Source: an uncultured Anaerolineaceae bacterium
GTDB taxonomy: Bacteria > Chloroflexota > Anaerolineae > Anaerolineales > Anaerolineaceae
Direction: 5' to 3'
Length of the DNA stretch: 64,000 nucleotides
Assembly (NCBI GenBank): GCA_927443345.1
Contig: CAKMKJ010000006.1
Span: forward strand, 1 to 64,000
The notes beneath the pieces are model-generated. The model did no database searches and was not told where the DNA came from. It saw nothing but the letters and a program-made list of their open reading frames with translations. Shown here piece after piece: positions 8,860 through 17,025 of this stretch. The position numbers were made by a program, and so were the translations under genes. Position 1 is the first letter of the stretch. The number at the start of each line of letters is the position of its first letter.

Positions 8860-8902
8860 AAAAACTCCTTCCTGGTCAGAATTAACCAGTAAGGAGTTTT
8901 TT
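8860..8902 (+). terminator. Intrinsic terminator after the large lipoprotein gene
   Basis: AAAAACTCCTT at 8860-8870 pairs with AAGGAGTTTTT at 8891-8901, with a nested TGGT/ACCA stem inside. It ends just before the promoter of the PadR operon. Confidence 0.85.
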
Positions 8903-8903
8903 A

Positions 8904-8934
8904 TTGACAAATAATATTATAGTATTATAATATT
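8904..8934 (+). promoter_or_regulatory. padR-operon promoter with overlapping palindromic operator
   Basis: A consensus -35 TTGACA (8904-8909) and -10 TATAAT (8926-8931) are 16 bp apart. A perfect 9-bp inverted repeat, AATATTATA (8913-8921) and TATAATATT (8926-8934), covers the spacer and the -10. The start codon of the PadR gene is 7 nt after the -10, so transcription should begin at or next to its A. Autorepression is inferred from what is known of PadR proteins. Confidence 0.8.
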
Positions 8935-8937
8935 CGT

Positions 8938-9522
8938 ATGACAGAATATATCTTGACCAACGCCGAACTCGCCATCCTTAGCCTGATTGCCGAGCAACCC
9001 CGCCACGGATATGAGCTCGAACAGATTATTGAAGAACGCGGCATGCGCGACTGGACGGAAGTTGCGTTTTCTTCCATCTATTTCATTCTCAACGGATTGG
9101 TCAAAAAAGATTTGGCAGACTCGGTCTTGCAGCCGGCTGCCGGCCGCGGACCCGCCAAAAAGGTCTTCACCGCTACCCCGCTCGGTTATCAAGTGCTGCA
9201 CGATGGCATTTACTGGGCCATTTCCATCGCGGATCACGACACTAAGCGTTTTCTGCTGGGGCTGTCTTGCCTGCCGCTGCTCTCTGCACATGAAGTAGAA
9301 AGAGCATTTCAAGAACGCATGGCCTCCCTCTCTGCCAAGATCAAGTCATTTTTGACCCACTCCGCTTTTACCGTCCCGGGCTTTCCAGCACATGTGCGGG
9401 CGATGTTTGAATATTCGATTGCCATCATCCAGACCGAGCTGGATTGGTCTGAAAAATTTCTAGACGCCTATTTGAAAGGAAATTCACAAAATGGAAAAAC
9501 TGGACCTCAAAAAACAATATAA
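8938..9522 (+). CDS. PadR family transcriptional regulator
   Basis: A 194-residue regulator. Residues 1-90 are a winged-helix PadR domain with the typical ILSLIAEQPRHGYELEQII opening and the wing region near GRGPAKKVFTATPLG. The C-terminal half (about 100-190) is helical, as in the longer PadR proteins that dimerise through it. PadR proteins commonly repress small-molecule or drug response genes and are released by ligand. It is the first gene of an operon with two GyrI-like proteins and overlaps the next gene by 32 nt. The ATG falls right at the predicted transcription start, so the mRNA may lack a leader. Confidence 0.93.
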   Translation: MTEYILTNAELAILSLIAEQPRHGYELEQIIEERGMRDWTEVAFSSIYFILNGLVKKDLADSVLQPAAGRGPAKKVFTATPLGYQVLHDGIYWAISIADHDTKRFLLGLSCLPLLSAHEVERAFQERMASLSAKIKSFLTHSAFTVPGFPAHVRAMFEYSIAIIQTELDWSEKFLDAYLKGNSQNGKTGPQKTI

Positions 9523-10111
9523 ATCACTGTATACCCCTTCGGCCAAAGAAAATAACATCATTGATATCCCACCGCTGACCTATATCATGGTGGACGGACA
9601 CGGCGATCCGAATACTGCCCCAGTTTATGTGGAAGCCATTCAAACGCTTTTCAGCCTTGCCTATACCCTCAAATTTCACTGCAAAACCGCACTTGAACGT
9701 GATTTTTCTGTGATGGGACTCGAAGGCCTATGGTGGGTTCCGGATATGAGTTCGTTCAGCACGGCAAAAAAATCCGATTGGGATTGGACGATGATGATCT
9801 TGCAGCCGGATTTCATCACCCCTGCGCTTTTTGAAGAAGCCAAAAACAAAGCGGTCGCCAAAGGCAAAGCTCCATTGGCCGATATCGCCAGACTTGAAAC
9901 TTATCACGAAGGAACGAGCGTTCAAATCATGTATTTCGGCCCCTATGCGGACGAGGGACCAACCATCGCAAAAATGCATGCCTATGCCATCGGTCAGGGC
10001 TATGTACTTGATGGCAAACATCACGAGATCTACATGAGCGATGCGCGCAAGGTAGCACCAGAGAAAAACAAGACCATTATTCGGCAGCCCATCAAAAAGG
10101 GTTCACAATGA
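9491..10111 (+). CDS. GyrI-like small-molecule binding domain protein
   Basis: A 206-residue protein of the GyrI-like (SOUL/BmrR C-terminal type) family. Visible features are YIMVDGHGDPN near residue 30, the conserved VEAIQTLFSLAYTLKF helix, MGLEGLWWVPD, and the late YEGTSVQIMYFGPYADEGPTI-like block. Stand-alone GyrI-like proteins bind amphipathic ligands, and some hydrolyse cyclopropane or similar compounds. It overlaps padR and the next gene, so translation is probably coupled. A sensor or sequestration role under PadR control is inferred. Confidence 0.88.
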   Translation: MEKLDLKKQYKSLYTPSAKENNIIDIPPLTYIMVDGHGDPNTAPVYVEAIQTLFSLAYTLKFHCKTALERDFSVMGLEGLWWVPDMSSFSTAKKSDWDWTMMILQPDFITPALFEEAKNKAVAKGKAPLADIARLETYHEGTSVQIMYFGPYADEGPTIAKMHAYAIGQGYVLDGKHHEIYMSDARKVAPEKNKTIIRQPIKKGSQ

Positions 10112-10704
10112 TCAAAATTGACCATCGAAAAACAATGAAACACCTTTACCATCCCTCCTGCAAATCACCGTCCATCGTTGATGTGCCAGCAATGAACTAT
10201 CTGATGGTAGATGGCCATGGCAAACCAGACGGGCTGCAGTTTCAACAAGCGGCAGGTGTGCTCTACCCTCTAGCCTATACACTCAAATGGATGGTGAGAC
10301 TGGCCAGCGATATAGACTATCACGTTATGCCCATGGAAGTATTATGGGTGGTCAACCGTGAAAATAAGGAATTCTCCTTCACAATGATGTTGATGCAGCC
10401 TGAATATGTAACAGTAGATCTGGTGGAGCAAGCTCGTTTGAAAGTTCAGAATAAGGTTGATGCAGAACAACTCGCTAATGTTCGTTTTGGCTCTCATACG
10501 GATAGTGTTTGCGTTCAATATTTGCATGTTGGCGCTTATGAAAAAATGAACGCCTCTGGCAAGCTTATGGAAATTTATGCCGAGCAGCAAGGCTACGCCA
10601 TCCCGGTGCATTACTCACATGACATCTATTTGAATGATGTTCGCAAAACCAAACCTGAGAATTTGAAATCGATCATGCGATATCAGGTAGTCAAAATTAT
10701 CTGA
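10108..10704 (+). CDS. GyrI-like protein, paralogue of the preceding gene
   Basis: A 198-residue paralogue sharing the same landmarks: KHLYHPSCKSPSIVDVPAM in place of the first copy's N-terminus, YLMVDGHGKPD, LAYTLKWM and MPMEVLWVV. The C-terminal strand VQYLHVGAYEKM matches the same block of its neighbour. The start overlaps the upstream stop as ATGA. Tandem duplication followed by divergence may have given two ligand ranges, which is inference. No terminator was seen before the following kinase gene, 39 nt on. Confidence 0.87.
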   Translation: MIKIDHRKTMKHLYHPSCKSPSIVDVPAMNYLMVDGHGKPDGLQFQQAAGVLYPLAYTLKWMVRLASDIDYHVMPMEVLWVVNRENKEFSFTMMLMQPEYVTVDLVEQARLKVQNKVDAEQLANVRFGSHTDSVCVQYLHVGAYEKMNASGKLMEIYAEQQGYAIPVHYSHDIYLNDVRKTKPENLKSIMRYQVVKII

Positions 10705-10743
10705 TTTTGACTGAAGTGGAAAACTGGAATATTATTATTATCA

Positions 10744-11652
10744 ATGAAAAGTCTCACCCAGCCTATTGTTGAATGGATCAAATCCCAGCTTGGCAGCCAG
10801 GCTGAGATAATTGAAAACATCCGCTTGCAGGGCAGCACTTCTTCTGACCTCTTCACTATTCAAATCCGTGAGACGTCGCAGGTGTATGAATTAGTGCTGC
10901 GCCTGTTAACCAACCAGGAATGGCTGCAAACAGAACCCGATCTGGCAGACCATGAGGCTGCTGCACTGATTATGGCAAAACAAAGCGGCTTGCCCGTGCC
11001 TGAAGTGGTCGCCTGGGATGCTCAAGGTGCAAACTGCGGTGTTCCAGCCATCTTGATGACCGCTGTCCCAGGCAAGGTGAATTTGCATCCGCTTGATTTT
11101 GACGACTGGCTCAAGCAAATGGCTTCGACGCTGCAACCGCTGCACGAACTGGATGCCGCAGATTTCGGCTGGCAGTACTTTTGCTATAACAACCTAAAGA
11201 CCCTCAAAGTCCCCGAATGGTCGGCTCAGCCTGGCCTGTGGCAGCGTGCCATAGAAATCGTCAACCAGCCTCCGCCAAACACAAAATTCTGCTTCATCCA
11301 CCGCGATTACCATCCCATGAACACGCTCTGGCAGGGTGAAACCCTGAGCGGCGTGGTGGATTGGGTGAATGCCTGCCGCGGACCTGCCCCCTTCGACCTG
11401 GCCTGGAATCGCCTCAACTTGATGCTAATGTATGGGGTTGAAGCTGCTGACCGTTTGCGCGACCATGCCATTGCGATTTGCGGAGATCAGGTTTGGCATC
11501 CTTATTGGGACCTTATGGCTATGATTGAGTTGCTACCCGGCCCGCCAGAGGTGTATGCTCCCTGGCCGGTTTTTGGGTTGTGTGATCTATCGGTCAGTCT
11601 GTTGAAGCAAAGAGCAGATGCCTACTTGCTCTCGGTCTTAAAATCATTTTAA
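10744..11652 (+). CDS. Aminoglycoside phosphotransferase (APH) family kinase
   Basis: A 302-residue protein with the APH/choline-kinase fold. The catalytic loop is HRDYHPMN and the metal-binding aspartate lies in VVDWVNA, both in the usual spacing; the N-terminal lobe includes the VLRLL strand. Such enzymes phosphorylate hydroxyl groups on antibiotics, sugars, amines or coenzymes, and the substrate cannot be read from sequence. It may be the last gene of the PadR operon (39-nt gap), which would fit a drug-response theme. Its 3' end overlaps the convergent pyrD gene by 9 nt. Confidence 0.85.
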   Translation: MKSLTQPIVEWIKSQLGSQAEIIENIRLQGSTSSDLFTIQIRETSQVYELVLRLLTNQEWLQTEPDLADHEAAALIMAKQSGLPVPEVVAWDAQGANCGVPAILMTAVPGKVNLHPLDFDDWLKQMASTLQPLHELDAADFGWQYFCYNNLKTLKVPEWSAQPGLWQRAIEIVNQPPPNTKFCFIHRDYHPMNTLWQGETLSGVVDWVNACRGPAPFDLAWNRLNLMLMYGVEAADRLRDHAIAICGDQVWHPYWDLMAMIELLPGPPEVYAPWPVFGLCDLSVSLLKQRADAYLLSVLKSF

Positions 11653-12672
11653 TCCCGTGTTTATGATATTGCACACCAACCCCGGCCCCTCGTAGATCAA
11701 GCCGGTATAGAGCTGCACGAGCACGGCGCCGGCATCCAGTTTGCGTTGGGCATCTGCGGTGCACATCACCCCACCGCTGGCGACAATTGGCAAAGTACCG
11801 CCAGTACGTGCAAAGACTTTCTTGATCTTGTCAGTATTCAGATCATTCAACGGTTTGCCGCTCAGACCACCTTCTTCAAACGATTTGGAAGATACTAGGC
11901 CATCCCGCCTGAGCGTGGTGTTGCCAATGATTACGCCATCCATGCCCAAAGATTGGATGGTCTCGAGCGCGGAATCCAGTTCTTCGTCAGACAGGTCAGG
12001 CGCCAGTTTGACCAATACCGGCACCGGTTTATGGAGTGCTTTTACCTGCGCCGAACGTTCCGCAGCGACAGGGTTGAGCAGCGCTTCAAGTGCTGCACGT
12101 TGTTGCAAAGTGCGCAAACCCGGTGTATTCGGCGAACTGATGTTGACTGCCAGATAATCCGCTTTTTCAGCAAAAGCCCGCACCAAAGTGACATAATCCT
12201 CGGCGGCGCTTTCAAGCGGTGTGGATTTGTTTTTGCCAATGTTGACCCCCAATACCAGCCCTTTCGGTTTGGGTTGATTGAGATGCCGCAGCATAGGTTC
12301 CGCCCCATTGCCAGGAAAGCCCATGCGATTGATCACGGCCTCGTCTTCAACCAAACGAAAAACACGCGGTTTGGGGTTACCCGGCTGCGCGAGCGGTGTG
12401 ACGGTACCGACCTCGATGTGCCCGAACCCCAGGCAGGCTAATCCGCGCCAGGCAGTGCCTTCTTTGTCGTAACCGGCCGCCATGCCTAAAGGATTGGGAA
12501 AGGTCAGCCCAAAAGCCTTGACCTCGGGTCCGTTATGCTGAACGGGAAACATGGCGCGAATTACTGCACGTCCGAGCGCCAAACTGCCGCCCAGTGCCAG
12601 CAGGTTGATGGTGGCGTGATGGGCTTGCTCGGGGTCGTTCAAAAAAATCAATGGGCGAAGTGATTTATACAT
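11644..12672 (-). CDS. pyrD: Dihydroorotate dehydrogenase, class 2 (quinone)
   Basis: Oxidises dihydroorotate to orotate, passing electrons to quinone at the membrane, the fourth step of UMP synthesis. Visible blocks are NPLGMAAGYDKEG, GHIEVGTVTP, NRMGFPGNGA and NISSPNTPGLR; the Ser in the last is the class 2 catalytic base (class 1 has Cys). ATG 12672 (342 residues) starts MYKSLRPLIF, which fits the family better than the start 33 nt upstream. It is the last gene of the pyr run, separated from pyrFE by a GC-rich hairpin. It overlaps the convergent kinase gene by 9 nt. Confidence 0.95.
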   Translation of the reverse strand: MYKSLRPLIFLNDPEQAHHATINLLALGGSLALGRAVIRAMFPVQHNGPEVKAFGLTFPNPLGMAAGYDKEGTAWRGLACLGFGHIEVGTVTPLAQPGNPKPRVFRLVEDEAVINRMGFPGNGAEPMLRHLNQPKPKGLVLGVNIGKNKSTPLESAAEDYVTLVRAFAEKADYLAVNISSPNTPGLRTLQQRAALEALLNPVAAERSAQVKALHKPVPVLVKLAPDLSDEELDSALETIQSLGMDGVIIGNTTLRRDGLVSSKSFEEGGLSGKPLNDLNTDKIKKVFARTGGTLPIVASGGVMCTADAQRKLDAGAVLVQLYTGLIYEGPGLVCNIINTGLK

Positions 12673-12710
12673 TTGCTTGTCTTTCGGGTTTGATTCAATA
12701 GCCAAGCTTT

Positions 12711-12743
12711 AGACCCCCGCGATTTTGAAAACCGCGGGGGTCT
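12711..12743. repeat. GC-rich palindromic element between pyrFE and pyrD
   Basis: AGACCCCCGCG at 12711-12721 pairs with CGCGGGGGTCT at 12733-12743, with further TTTT/AAAA pairing inside. No U-tract follows on either strand, so it is a poor terminator here. It belongs to the same sequence family as the hairpins at 27962 and 53644. Confidence 0.8.
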
Positions 12744-12748
12744 GGCTG

Positions 12749-14176
12749 CTAACTTGACTTAATAAAATCGCGAACGGCTGATATTTGCTCGTTCGGAATG
12801 CTGTGATTCGCTTGATAATAATCCAGCAGATCAGTGAGGGTAAAGACAGCATGCAACCGATACCCTGCCCCGGCAAGTGATTCCGCAGCGCCAGATTGGC
12901 GGTCAATCAACACGACGACATCCTCAACGATAAGACCTGCGCTTTTGAGTTTCTCAATTGCTTCAAACTTGCTCTCTCCGGTGGTCGCCAGGTCATCAAT
13001 CACGACGGTCCGCTCCCCTGCCTGATAAATACCCTCAATCTCGGCCCGGGTGCCGTAAGCTTTCGCCTCTTTACGCGGATAGATAAGCGGCCAGCCGTTT
13101 TGCAGGCTGATGGCTGTGGCCATGGGCAGCGCCGCGTATGGCAGTGCGGCTAATCGATCAAAATGTAACTTTTTCAGTATTACACTATACGCAACACCAA
13201 CTTCGGCCAGCAGCGACGGCATTGAAACCAGCCGGCGTAGATCAAGGTAAATCGGAGATTGCAGCCCTGATTTCAGGGTGAAATTGCCAAACTGAACACA
13301 ACCAGCTTTCAACAATCCCTCTGCGAGGGTTTTAAAATATGAAGGACTCTCCTCAACAGATTTGAACGCGGCATTATCTCTTCTTGCCTGGCGAATGGCG
13401 TTAGTAATCTGTTCGGCTGCCAACCGCGGATCATCCGCACGCGAAATTTGGCGCGATACCGGCACAAGCAACCCCAGCCCGTCTGCACGCAGCCCTGCCG
13501 CCAGCACGGATGAAAGCTCTCCGCCCTGAGCGCCGACACCCGGCGCTAGTATCCACAGATTGGGAGCCAGAATCCTTACCCGGCGCAATGCTTCCGGATA
13601 GGTCGCTCCTACCACAATGCCGACGTTATCCAGAGCGTTCCACCTTTCAGCAAGCTGGGCCACCTTTTCGTAGACCGTAATAGGGCTGCCTGAGTTGACC
13701 AATTGAAGGTCTTGCATATCACCTGACCCGGGATTGGAGGTTTTGCAAAGCACAAAAACACCGTGAGCAGGGTCTTTTTTGAAAGGGGTAAGCGCATCCT
13801 GCCCCAAATAGGGGTTCAAGGTGACAGCATCCGCTTTGAGCGCTTCAAAAACGGATCGCGCGTAAGCTTCAGCGGTTGAAGAGATATCACCGCGTTTGGC
13901 ATCCAGAATCACCGGCACACTTTCGGGGATGGCGTCAATCACATCCGCGAGCGCCTGCCAACCCTCCGCCCCATAAGCTTCAAAAAAAGCGGCGTTGGGT
14001 TTGAAGGCTACTGCCAGGTCTTGCGTGGCTGCTATCAATCGCAGACATAAATCCCGCGCCGCAGAAGCTGTGTCTTCGGTCAGGTCAGCGGGATGTGGAT
14101 CAAGCCCCACACATAAGAGCGAATCCAGCTTGCGGGCTCGTTCTTCCAAACAAGAGAAGAAAGATTGGGTCTCCAT
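12749..14176 (-). CDS. pyrFE: Bifunctional orotidine-5'-phosphate decarboxylase / orotate phosphoribosyltransferase
   Basis: A 475-residue fusion that would carry out the last two steps of UMP synthesis, orotate to OMP to UMP. Residues about 1-265 are a group 2 OMP decarboxylase, with the catalytic Lys94 in DAKRGD and the CVGLDP opening. Residues about 280-475 are orotate phosphoribosyltransferase, with VQFGNFTLKSG, YPRKEAKAYGT and the PRPP-binding VVIDDLATTGES at 391-402. The order PyrF-PyrE is the reverse of eukaryotic UMPS. The gene begins 3 nt after pyrB. Nothing looks degenerate in either half. Confidence 0.95.
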   Translation of the reverse strand: METQSFFSCLEERARKLDSLLCVGLDPHPADLTEDTASAARDLCLRLIAATQDLAVAFKPNAAFFEAYGAEGWQALADVIDAIPESVPVILDAKRGDISSTAEAYARSVFEALKADAVTLNPYLGQDALTPFKKDPAHGVFVLCKTSNPGSGDMQDLQLVNSGSPITVYEKVAQLAERWNALDNVGIVVGATYPEALRRVRILAPNLWILAPGVGAQGGELSSVLAAGLRADGLGLLVPVSRQISRADDPRLAAEQITNAIRQARRDNAAFKSVEESPSYFKTLAEGLLKAGCVQFGNFTLKSGLQSPIYLDLRRLVSMPSLLAEVGVAYSVILKKLHFDRLAALPYAALPMATAISLQNGWPLIYPRKEAKAYGTRAEIEGIYQAGERTVVIDDLATTGESKFEAIEKLKSAGLIVEDVVVLIDRQSGAAESLAGAGYRLHAVFTLTDLLDYYQANHSIPNEQISAVRDFIKSS

Positions 14177-14179
14177 TAA

Positions 14180-15172
14180 CTAGGCCTTCCCCAGCACCAG
14201 CGCCAGTAGAGCCATACGCACATACAGGCCATATTCCATCTGACGAAAGTAAGCTGCACGCGGATCGTTATCAAAATCCATGCTGATCTCGCCCACGCGC
14301 GGCAGCGGATGCATGACGATCATGTCACTTTTTGCTTTGGTCATCAGTTCGGGGGTGATCACATAAGAACCCCTTACTTTTTCGTAGTCTTCGGGGTTCT
14401 CAAAGCGTTCTTTTTGCACGCGGGTGACATAGAGCACATCCGTCTGGGCAAGCACCTCATCCAGACTGGTATATTCTGCCTGCGGGATGAGCTTGTCGCC
14501 AATCTCTTTGACCACATCTTCCGGCATGCGCAGTAATTCGGGTGAGACATAATTGAGTTTTACATTATAAAGCGTGAGCAGCCTGGCCAGCGAATGTACG
14601 GTACGTCCGTATTTCAGATCGCCGAGCATCGTGATGGTCAACCCGTTGACACGGCCCATTTCTTCCAGAATGGTGAAAAGATCCAGCAGCGCCTGGGTGG
14701 GATGCTCACCCGTACCGTCGCCGGCGTTGATGATGGGCTTGCGTCCGTATTGCGCAGCCAGGGCGGCTGAGCCGGTTTCAGGGTGGCGCAGCACGATCAC
14801 ATCCGAGTAGCATTCCAGCGAACGGATGGTGTCAGGCAATGATTCCCCTTTGGCCACGGAGGAATAGCGCACCTCGCTAATGGGGATTACGCTTCCGCCC
14901 AATCGCTCCATGGCAGCGGTGAATGAGGAGGATGTACGCGTTGAGGGCTCATAAAAAAGGTTGGTGAGAATCTTTCCCTTTAGCATGTCAAAGGTTCCCA
15001 CCCGGCGCACCATTTCTTGCATCTCATGCGCCACACCAAATATGTAGTTTAAGTCGGCATGATTGAACTGTTTGACCGAGAGAATGTCTTTGCCGTAGAA
15101 GGGTGCGTCCTGGCGGTCGCCAAAAGGTAAATAGGGGTTCATTTGATTGAGGGTCGCAGTTTGAATGGTCAT
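14180..15172 (-). CDS. pyrB: Aspartate carbamoyltransferase catalytic chain
   Basis: Condenses carbamoyl phosphate with aspartate, the committed step of pyrimidine synthesis. At 330 residues it is slightly longer than the usual 305-310, through an N-terminal extension of about 20 residues. Carbamoyl-phosphate residues are visible in STRTS (77-81), and [11 protein letters not shown] and the MHPLPR motif are intact. No regulatory chain (pyrI) lies in this window. It follows pyrC after 24 nt and precedes pyrFE by 3 nt, so it lies inside one operon. Upstream AGGAGG supports the start. Confidence 0.96.
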   Translation of the reverse strand: MTIQTATLNQMNPYLPFGDRQDAPFYGKDILSVKQFNHADLNYIFGVAHEMQEMVRRVGTFDMLKGKILTNLFYEPSTRTSSSFTAAMERLGGSVIPISEVRYSSVAKGESLPDTIRSLECYSDVIVLRHPETGSAALAAQYGRKPIINAGDGTGEHPTQALLDLFTILEEMGRVNGLTITMLGDLKYGRTVHSLARLLTLYNVKLNYVSPELLRMPEDVVKEIGDKLIPQAEYTSLDEVLAQTDVLYVTRVQKERFENPEDYEKVRGSYVITPELMTKAKSDMIVMHPLPRVGEISMDFDNDPRAAYFRQMEYGLYVRMALLALVLGKA

Positions 15173-15196
15173 GTTCCTCCTTTATAAAAAGATTGA

Positions 15197-16261
15197 TTAT
15201 TGGATGATTGCTCTCAAGTCGCAGCCAAAACCTGGCTGGCTCAAAACCTGTCCGTCTTTAAAAACTTCCTCACCGCGCAAAACGACGCGGGTGACTCTGC
15301 CCTGCACCAACCTCCCTTCAAAGGGCGTCCAACCAGCACGCGAATGTAGATCCTCGCCGTAGATAGGCCAGACAGCGTTTTCATCCACCTCGACCCAGGT
15401 TTCAGGCTGTTCGGGCAGTCCAAAGATGCGTCGAGGGTTGGTATAGCAGAGGTCAATCAACTCCTCGAGGCACAAAAGATCTTGATTCACGGCGGTCAAA
15501 TAAAGAGGTAGCGCTGTCTCAAGACCCGGAAAACCCGGCGGAGGTGTGGCGCCGTCTTTTTCAGCCAGGGTGTGCGGCGCGTGGTCGCTGGCAAAACAAT
15601 CAACCGCATCCAGGTTATCCCACAGGGCTTTTTGATCTGCCAGACTTGCCAGGCGCGGACGCACTTCTGATCTTCCGCTTCCGATGGTGGGGATATCCGC
15701 TTCGGTGAGAAAAAGATGATGCGGCGCAACCTCACAGGTCACCGGTGCACCTCGTTCTTTGGCGGCACGGATCAGCAGAATTTCGTCTTTGCGTGAAACG
15801 TGACAAAAATGGACGGGGCGCTTCATTTCAACGGCCAGCTTGAGCGCAGCAGCCAGGGTCTCGCCTTCGGCGTGCACGCAGAGAGGTTTGTTAACTGGCC
15901 AACGTTCAAAGTGCTTTCGCCAGGCAGCTTGATCCGTCAGGCGCAGCGGACCGTAGGTCTGGTCGAGGTACATCTTCATCCCTGCGGCTTTATTGGCCAG
16001 TGTGGGAAGTTTAGAAGCGTTATCTGCCCCCGCCCCAACAAATTGAGCATAGTCGCAGTGAGCTTTCTGCCCAGCCAAAGTCAAAGCAAGCGAGAGCGTT
16101 TCTTCATCACAAATCGGCGGCGCTGTGTTAGGCATAGCCAGCACGGCGGTGAATCCGCCAGCCAGAGCAGCGGCGGTGCCGCTCTTCCAGTCTTCTTTGT
16201 AGGTGGCACCCGGTTCACGCAGGTGCACGTGCGGGTCAATTAATCCTGGTAGACGCAGCAT
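15197..16261 (-). CDS. pyrC: Dihydroorotase
   Basis: Cyclises carbamoyl-aspartate to dihydroorotate. The 354-residue protein begins MLRLPGLIDPHVHLREPG, holding the metal-binding HxH (His11, His13) of the amidohydrolase superfamily, without the usual 45-50-residue N-terminal barrel segment. Further landmarks are MPNTAPP, HVSRKDE, CEVAPHH and the catalytic-Asp segment FASDHAPH. It is the first structural gene of pyrC-pyrB-pyrFE-pyrD and is preceded by a 160-nt leader with an attenuator-like terminator. SD-like AAAGGAT lies 8 nt before the ATG. Confidence 0.93.
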   Translation of the reverse strand: MLRLPGLIDPHVHLREPGATYKEDWKSGTAAALAGGFTAVLAMPNTAPPICDEETLSLALTLAGQKAHCDYAQFVGAGADNASKLPTLANKAAGMKMYLDQTYGPLRLTDQAAWRKHFERWPVNKPLCVHAEGETLAAALKLAVEMKRPVHFCHVSRKDEILLIRAAKERGAPVTCEVAPHHLFLTEADIPTIGSGRSEVRPRLASLADQKALWDNLDAVDCFASDHAPHTLAEKDGATPPPGFPGLETALPLYLTAVNQDLLCLEELIDLCYTNPRRIFGLPEQPETWVEVDENAVWPIYGEDLHSRAGWTPFEGRLVQGRVTRVVLRGEEVFKDGQVLSQPGFGCDLRAIIQ

Positions 16262-16300
16262 TTCAGATCCTTTCTGGTCGCGGTCGACCTTACAGGTTTC

Positions 16301-16329
16301 AAAAAAAAGAGAGCCTCAAAAGGCTCTCT
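16301..16329 (-). terminator. Attenuator-type terminator in the pyr leader
   Basis: On the minus strand, AGAGAGCCT (16329-16321) pairs with AGGCTCTCT (16316-16308) around a 4-nt loop and is followed by a run of T to 16301. It lies after the pyr promoter and 40 nt before pyrC, so it can only act within the operon leader. The stop codon of the leader ORF touches its first stem base. Confidence 0.88.
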
Positions 16330-16418
16330 CAGAAAATCAAATTAATGATGGCTCGACGGCCGCCAGCGATGACTCTCCCTGGTTTTTGGCGGCATTTGAT
16401 GTGCTCGTGGTTTCTCAT
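16329..16418 (-). CDS. Putative 29-residue pyr leader peptide
   Basis: An ATG at 16418, only 3-5 nt past the predicted transcription start, opens a 29-codon frame that stops with TGA at 16331-16329, on the first base of the terminator stem. The peptide begins MRNHEHIKCRQK and ends GGRRAIINLIF. Its last codons lie in a U-rich tract (10 U in 18 nt). There is no Shine-Dalgarno sequence, so it would be translated as a near-leaderless message. The position, not the sequence, argues for a regulatory role like that of the enteric pyrBI leader peptide. Translation is not proven. Confidence 0.55.
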   Translation of the reverse strand: MRNHEHIKCRQKPGRVIAGGRRAIINLIF

Positions 16419-16427
16419 ATTGGACTA

Positions 16428-16455
16428 ATTTTATGCCGATTTGGCATTCTGTCAA
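16428..16455 (-). promoter_or_regulatory. Promoter of the pyr operon
   Basis: Reading leftward, TTGACA (16455-16450) is followed after 16 bp by TAAAAT (16433-16428). The spacer holds a small palindrome, GCC-x5-GGC. The predicted start is near 16421, about 160 nt upstream of pyrC. Confidence 0.8.
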
Positions 16456-16492
16456 GGGTTGTATAGACAAGTAAAAATTATGCCTCACCTCC

Positions 16493-16526
16493 TAAAAAAA
16501 CTCTGACCTCGAAATAGATCAGAGTT
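16493..16526 (-). terminator. Terminator of the first paralogous small-protein gene
   Basis: ACTCTGA (16500-16506) pairs with TCAGAGT (16519-16525); read leftward the stem ends in seven T residues. It separates the small gene at 16563 from the pyr promoter. Confidence 0.8.
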
Positions 16527-16562
16527 ATCATTTATACAGATCTAATCCACAAAGTAAGAATA

Positions 16563-16865
16563 TTACTTTTTATAAGCCGCAATAACAGCATCTGCATTGA
16601 CAATATTTTTCTCAGGAGCCGGTGGAGGTGCAGCAGATTCTCTGGAAGCCAGTGTACGTAAAGCTTCAGCACTTTCTGAGGCTGGTTTCTGTTTAACTTC
16701 TTCTGCACTAAATTCTTTGTTTTCTCTGATAGGCGCCGTATTTTGTTGAGACCCAGAAGTCATCTTTGCGGCTTCTGCTTTTTCAACTTCGGTTTTTTGA
16801 TCCGTGGCATTGACCTCTTGAGGTTTGGGCGTCTGATAAGAAACTCGGTTAATTGGACTAATCAT
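16563..16865 (-). CDS. Small Ala/Glu-rich protein, paralogue A
   Basis: A 100-residue hydrophilic protein without signal peptide, rich in Ala, Glu, Lys and Pro and probably largely disordered. It starts MISPINRVSYQTP. Its end, EALRTLASRES followed by VNADAVIAAYKK, is matched by the protein encoded at 17026 (EALQILASQER and PESVLAAYRNN). The two are therefore tandem relatives sharing both termini, with a variable middle. I do not recognise the family. An adaptor or secreted-substrate-like role is conceivable from the conserved ends, but unsupported. Confidence 0.65.
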   Translation of the reverse strand: MISPINRVSYQTPKPQEVNATDQKTEVEKAEAAKMTSGSQQNTAPIRENKEFSAEEVKQKPASESAEALRTLASRESAAPPPAPEKNIVNADAVIAAYKK

Positions 16866-16974
16866 TTTTCACCTCTCAATAACAATAAAAGGATACAGCT
16901 TCTCTAATTAATATTATCGGCAGATAATCTATAAACTTTAATAATTATCTATATTGGATGAGTCAGTTTAACTT

Positions 16975-17004
16975 TAAAAACCCCACCTTCATAAGAAGAT
17001 GGGG
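16975..17004 (-). terminator. Terminator of the second paralogous small-protein gene
   Basis: CCCCACCTTC (16981-16990) pairs with GAAGATGGGG (16995-17004) around ATAA with one mismatch; read leftward it is followed by TTTTT. Confidence 0.85.
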
Positions 17005-17025
17005 AATCAAGATTATGTGACCCTT

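Noticed and set aside
11953-12441. Rightward open frame of 162 codons inside pyrD
   Set aside because: Shadow of pyrD; residues show no coding pattern and the start lacks a site.
16359-16393. PyrR-binding hairpin in the pyr leader
   Set aside because: The stem has an internal bulge, but the conserved loop sequence of known PyrR sites is absent and no pyrR gene is nearby. Kept only as an alternative.
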